From: Acidobacteriota bacterium
Lineage (GTDB): Bacteria > Acidobacteriota > Terriglobia > Bryobacterales > Bryobacteraceae
Length of the DNA: 63,869 nucleotides
Direction: 5' to 3'
Assembly (NCBI GenBank): GCA_016213775.1
Contig: JACQZR010000217.1
Coordinates: 1-63,869 of the forward strand
Shown: positions 61,013-63,869 of the stretch, piece after piece
Numbering within the stretch: position 1 is the stretch's first letter
Layout: every line of letters starts with the position of its first letter
Made by a program: the position numbers and the translations under genes
Notes under the pieces: model-generated
What the model was told of the DNA's origin: nothing
The model's database searches: none
What the model saw: only the letters and a program-made list of their open reading frames with translations

Positions 61013-62393
61013 AGCCCGCCCCTGGCCGTGGTGGACACTCTACCTGCCCGCCCCGCTGCTCTGCCTCGCCATCTACTGGCCGTCGTTTTCCGCCTGGTTC
61101 CAGCAGGACGATTTCGTCTGGCTCGGCCTTCTGCGCGACGTCCACGATTTCCCTTCACTACTCAACGCGCTCTTCCATCCTTCGCAGCACGGCACCTGGC
61201 GACCGCTCGGCGAGCGTGCCTTCTATCTGCTCTCCACATGGTTATTCGGATGGGAGAGCCTGCCACATCGCATCGTTCTATTCGCCACCCAAATCGCCAG
61301 TCTGATCATGGTGACGCGGATCGTGCTCCGCATCACAGGCTCACCCCTCGCCGCCACCCTCGCGCCCGTCTTCTGGATCGTCAACAGCATACTCACCACT
61401 GCCATGATCTCCAGCGGGGCGTACATCCACGTGCTCTGCGCGTTCTGCCTCCTCACCGCTCTCGATTGCGCCATTCACGAACGCTGGCTTGGCGCATGGG
61501 CGGCATTCCTCATTGGCTTCGGAGCTATGGAAACCAACGTCGTCTTTCCCGCGCTCCTTACCGCATACCTTTTGTTGTTCGCGCGCGCCAATCTGCGCAA
61601 GGTGATCCCCTTCTGGATCACATCACTCGCCTACTTCGTCCTCCACATGAAGCTCGCGCCAAAAATGTCCGGCGGCTCCTACGCCATGCACTGGGACTCA
61701 TCCCTCTGGACCACCTTCGCTACCTACTGGACCATGGCCTTCCAGCCCCAAAACCTCACCGCGCTCACCGGTCTGCCCGCGGCCACCAACTCCGCCATGC
61801 AAATGGTTGCGCTGGCCCTGGCAATCTTCCTCGCCGCGCAACTCCTGCGCAAACAATTCCATGCAGTTTTGTTTTTTGGCTGGTTCGTCATTCTTCTCTC
61901 GCCCGTACTTCCGCTCGCCGGCCACGTCACCGATTACTACCTCACCATCCCGCTCGCCGCTTTGGGAATGCTTGGAGGGTGGGCCTTCGCGACTGCATGG
62001 CACTCCGGCATGGCACTGCGCGCCACCGCCGTCCTTCTCGCGGCGCTCTATCTCGTCCCGTCCATGCTCGCCGCCAACGCCGCCACACGCTGGTGGCAGC
62101 AGCGCAGCAAGGTCGCTGAGCATCTCGTCCGCACCGTCCACACCGTTCACTCGGCCAATCCGGGTAAGATTATCCTGCTCGATGGCGTCACCAGCGAACA
62201 GTTCTGGGCCGCCGTCGCTCACTACCCGTTCATTGAAGCCGGCAAAACCTACGTCTTCCTCACCCGTGAAACACGTCCCCAGATCGAACCTCATCCCGAA
62301 TCCGGCGTCATCCTCGACGAGTTCTTTCTCAACCCCGAATCCGAAGAAAGGCTCCAGGCGGATGACGCTCTGCTCCGATTCCGCTTACCCTGA
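60996..62393 (+). CDS. Polytopic membrane protein, glycosyltransferase-like
   Basis: The product is 465 residues from ATG 60996, which overlaps the end of the sulfatase gene by 17 bases. There are about 9 membrane segments (for example PAPLLCLAIYWPSFSAWF, AAWAAFLIGFGAMET-like GAWAAFLIGFGAMETNVVFP, MQMVALALAIFLAAQLL). The first loop carries QQDDFVWLGLLRDVHDFPSL, like the acidic loop of GT-C glycosyltransferases. The C-terminal 100 residues are soluble (GKIILLDGVTSEQFWAAVAH). The role is uncertain. Confidence 0.72.
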   Translation: MPASPEARPWPWWTLYLPAPLLCLAIYWPSFSAWFQQDDFVWLGLLRDVHDFPSLLNALFHPSQHGTWRPLGERAFYLLSTWLFGWESLPHRIVLFATQIASLIMVTRIVLRITGSPLAATLAPVFWIVNSILTTAMISSGAYIHVLCAFCLLTALDCAIHERWLGAWAAFLIGFGAMETNVVFPALLTAYLLLFARANLRKVIPFWITSLAYFVLHMKLAPKMSGGSYAMHWDSSLWTTFATYWTMAFQPQNLTALTGLPAATNSAMQMVALALAIFLAAQLLRKQFHAVLFFGWFVILLSPVLPLAGHVTDYYLTIPLAALGMLGGWAFATAWHSGMALRATAVLLAALYLVPSMLAANAATRWWQQRSKVAEHLVRTVHTVHSANPGKIILLDGVTSEQFWAAVAHYPFIEAGKTYVFLTRETRPQIEPHPESGVILDEFFLNPESEERLQADDALLRFRLP

Positions 62394-62398
62394 AAGTC

Positions 62399-63661
62399 AT
62401 GCGCATCCGCAGAGCCTCTGCCGGGGACCTCTCCGCTATTCCCTACGTCCACGTGGAGAGTTGGAAGTCCACCTACCGCGGACTGCTCCCCGATCCTCTA
62501 ATCGACGACCTGGATGAAATGGGCCGCGTCGTCCAGTGGCAACAATGGATAAATCAACCGGACGAAGGCTTGTTCATTTATGTTGCCGAAGCTGCGGAAG
62601 GCTCACATCCGCCCATCGAGGGTTTTGCTGCCTGCGGCCGTTCCCAGAGTGTGCCATTCTGCGACGGCGAGGTCTATGCTATTTATCTGCTGCAATCGGC
62701 CCAGCGCAAAGGACTCGGCCGCAAACTGATGGCTGCGGCAGTGTCCCGTTTGCGCAACTCCGGAGCCCGGTCCGCCGGCGTGGTTGTCCTCTCCACCAAT
62801 CCCGCCCGCCGCTTCTACGAAGTGCTCGGCGGCACCCTGTTCGGCGAGCAGGACGGCGATTTTCGCGGCCACCCCTGCCGCGAAGCCGTCTACACCTGGC
62901 GCGACCTCGCCCCGCTCACCAATGCCGCGCCCCACTGGAACGAATGGGGCTCCGGCCACCCCGTCGTACTCATCCACGGCTGGACCTGCGACGGCGACTA
63001 CTGGCGGCTCCAGCGCGAAAGCCTCCAGAAAGAGTACCGCGTCATCACGCTTGACCTGCCCGGTCATGGTGCAAGCCCCCCCATCGCTGGCGACTTCACG
63101 CTCGACCTCTGCGCCCGCAGCGTAGCCGATGTCATGGATCGCGCCGGAGTGCCTCGCGCCGCTCTCATCGGCCACAGCCTGGGAGGCTTCATCGCACGCC
63201 GCTTCGCGCAACTCCACCCCGATCGCGTCACCGGACTGGGCATCATCGACTCTCCCTTTTCCCTGGCAACCTCCTCCTACTTCGACGAAAAAGCCCGCGC
63301 CTTTGAATCCGTGGATGGCCGGGACGCCCGCATCCGCGCCATCGACAAAATGTTCTCCCCTGGCTTTGACGAGAACCGCAAGCAACACATCCTCGCCGAA
63401 ATGCTCGCCACGCCAGGCCCAATCGCCTCCCGCATGTTCCGCGTCATGTCACATCCCGCCATCGCGGACGAGCCGGCGCTCCACCTTCCCACCCTGTTGA
63501 TTCCCGCCGCCGGCAAAGCCATGGGCGACGACGCCTTGCTCACAGGGATGTTTCCGAAGTCCGAAATTCGCCGCCTCAACTGCGGCCACTTCGTCACTTT
63601 CGAAAAACCCCTCGAACTCAGCTACCACCTGCATCAGTTCCTGCAGAAACTCCATCAATGA
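62399..63661 (+). CDS. GNAT acetyltransferase fused to alpha/beta hydrolase
   Basis: The 420-residue protein has two enzymes in one chain. Residues 1-170 are a GNAT domain with the acetyl-CoA loop QRKGLG (102-107) and NPARRFYEVLGGTLFGEQ at its end. Residues from about 178 form an alpha/beta hydrolase: VVLIHGWTCDGDYWRL (oxyanion), nucleophile Ser260 in LIGHSLGG, and a catalytic His in LNCGHFVTFEKP. The join is a short linker (LAPLTNAAPHWNEWGSG). No stop or frameshift lies between, so it is a true fusion. It may acetylate and then hydrolyse or act on related substrates. Confidence 0.9.
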   Translation: MRIRRASAGDLSAIPYVHVESWKSTYRGLLPDPLIDDLDEMGRVVQWQQWINQPDEGLFIYVAEAAEGSHPPIEGFAACGRSQSVPFCDGEVYAIYLLQSAQRKGLGRKLMAAAVSRLRNSGARSAGVVVLSTNPARRFYEVLGGTLFGEQDGDFRGHPCREAVYTWRDLAPLTNAAPHWNEWGSGHPVVLIHGWTCDGDYWRLQRESLQKEYRVITLDLPGHGASPPIAGDFTLDLCARSVADVMDRAGVPRAALIGHSLGGFIARRFAQLHPDRVTGLGIIDSPFSLATSSYFDEKARAFESVDGRDARIRAIDKMFSPGFDENRKQHILAEMLATPGPIASRMFRVMSHPAIADEPALHLPTLLIPAAGKAMGDDALLTGMFPKSEIRRLNCGHFVTFEKPLELSYHLHQFLQKLHQ

Positions 63662-63665
63662 CCTC

Positions 63666-63754
63666 GGCCGATTGGTAATCGGCCCTGGAGTTTGGACATT
63701 CAGCCGTTTCGTAGGGCAGACGCCCTAGTCTGCGCGCGTTTGTACATTCCGCCG
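63666..63754. repeat. Tandem pair of hairpin-plus-tail repeats
   Basis: Unit 1 has the perfect hairpin GGCCGATT/AATCGGCC (63666-63684) then TTGGACATTCAGCCG (63692-63706). Unit 2 has GCAGAC/GTCTGC (63716-63733) then TTTGTACATTCCGCCG (63739-63754). The tails match each other at 15 of 17 positions and match the end of copy B at 22104-22118 in reverse. Confidence 0.65.
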
Positions 63755-63759
63755 TCGTG

Positions 63760-63869
63760 ATCGGGTCGAGTGACGGGGTTTGTGCCCCGTCACCCTCCCA
63801 CACCACCGGACGTGCGGTTTTCCGCATCCGGCGGTTGAACGCAGCGGTTTATCGCGCCGCAAGATCTGA
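63760..63869 (-). mobile_element. Group II intron 3' end (domains V and VI), cut by the window edge
   Basis: On the minus strand the sequence at 63803-63834 folds as a domain V: an 8-bp stem (CCGCCGGA with TCCGGTGG), a 2-base CG bulge on the 3' side, a 5-bp upper stem (TGCGG with CCGCA) and an AAAA loop. It is followed by GTGTGGGAGG and a domain VI hairpin GTGACGGGG/CCCCGTCAC (63770-63793), then TCGACCCGAT, which would be the intron 3' end at about 63760. The RT/maturase gene and domains I-IV lie beyond the window. The 3' exon begins with GGCGGAATGTACAAA-type repeat sequence. Confidence 0.75.

Overview
The window looks like chromosomal DNA of a soil-type member of the Acidobacteriota, most likely the Solibacteres/Bryobacterales branch. 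The grounds are high GC, a C-terminal domain of the Solibacter type (TIGR03437-like) at the end of the gene at 39519-42380, a VWFA-related acidobacterial protein (58552-59691), a remnant of an acidobacterial FtsX-type orphan permease (56382-57000), a PEP-CTERM protein, and many secreted DUF1080, Gfo/Idh/MocA, sulfatase, heparinase and amidohydrolase proteins. No tRNA, rRNA or CRISPR array was seen. Both ends are cut: an ABC permease at the left edge and a group II intron 3' end at the right edge.

Layout. 1-7 kb: ABC exporter pair, a CoA-transferase/acyl-CoA ligase divergent pair, and a secreted BNR-type propeller. 7-12 kb: secreted subtilase and heparinase II/III-like lyase. 12-16.3 kb: a scarred accessory patch with a VapBC-like toxin-antitoxin cassette between 21-bp direct repeats, a small protein with a broken nucleotidyltransferase, a LuxR regulator, a secreted beta-helix protein, REP-like hairpins and a deleted second copy of part of the TA cassette. 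17.2-22 kb: a housekeeping strip (psd, pssA, a Cys-less Asd homologue, lptE, holA and an NAD-binding protein). 22-26 kb: amidohydrolase, orphan YgiT protein, and a Gfo/Idh/MocA plus DUF1080 pair. 26-39.4 kb: a minus-strand Tad (Flp) pilus locus with pilin, CpaB, secretin, TadE/G-like pseudopilins, TadZ, TadA ATPase, TadB and TadC. A polytopic membrane protein is inserted among these genes. At the far 3' end, 3 bp after tadC, sits a two-gene module of unknown function whose first product looks like an ADP-ribosyltransferase-fold protein. 39.5-43.5 kb: secreted propeller and PEP-CTERM protein. 43.5-51.8 kb: ECF sigma/anti-sigma with a membrane protein, a 1342-residue STAND NTPase with WD40 repeats, a PQQ-type propeller and an iron alcohol dehydrogenase. 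52-53.7 kb: a RelBE/ParDE-like pair with a perfect palindromic operator candidate, then an ECF sigma factor with an internal deletion and its anti-sigma-like partner. 54-59.7 kb: VOC proteins, an AraC/GyrI-type regulator, a permease pseudogene, a small-protein/nucleotidyltransferase pair and a VWFA protein. 59.7-63.7 kb: sulfatase, polytopic membrane protein and a GNAT-hydrolase fusion. The last 200 bases hold palindromic repeats and the group II intron end.

The most notable items are these: the ART-like module riding on the tad operon; the twice-seen pairing of a small 'RTxEqRi' protein with a minimal nucleotidyltransferase (one intact, one decayed); the TA cassette scars that record insertion and deletion; the Asd pseudoenzyme in the lptE-holA strip; and a dispersed palindromic repeat family with shared ends. 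All functional calls come from reading motifs and family resemblance, without database searches.
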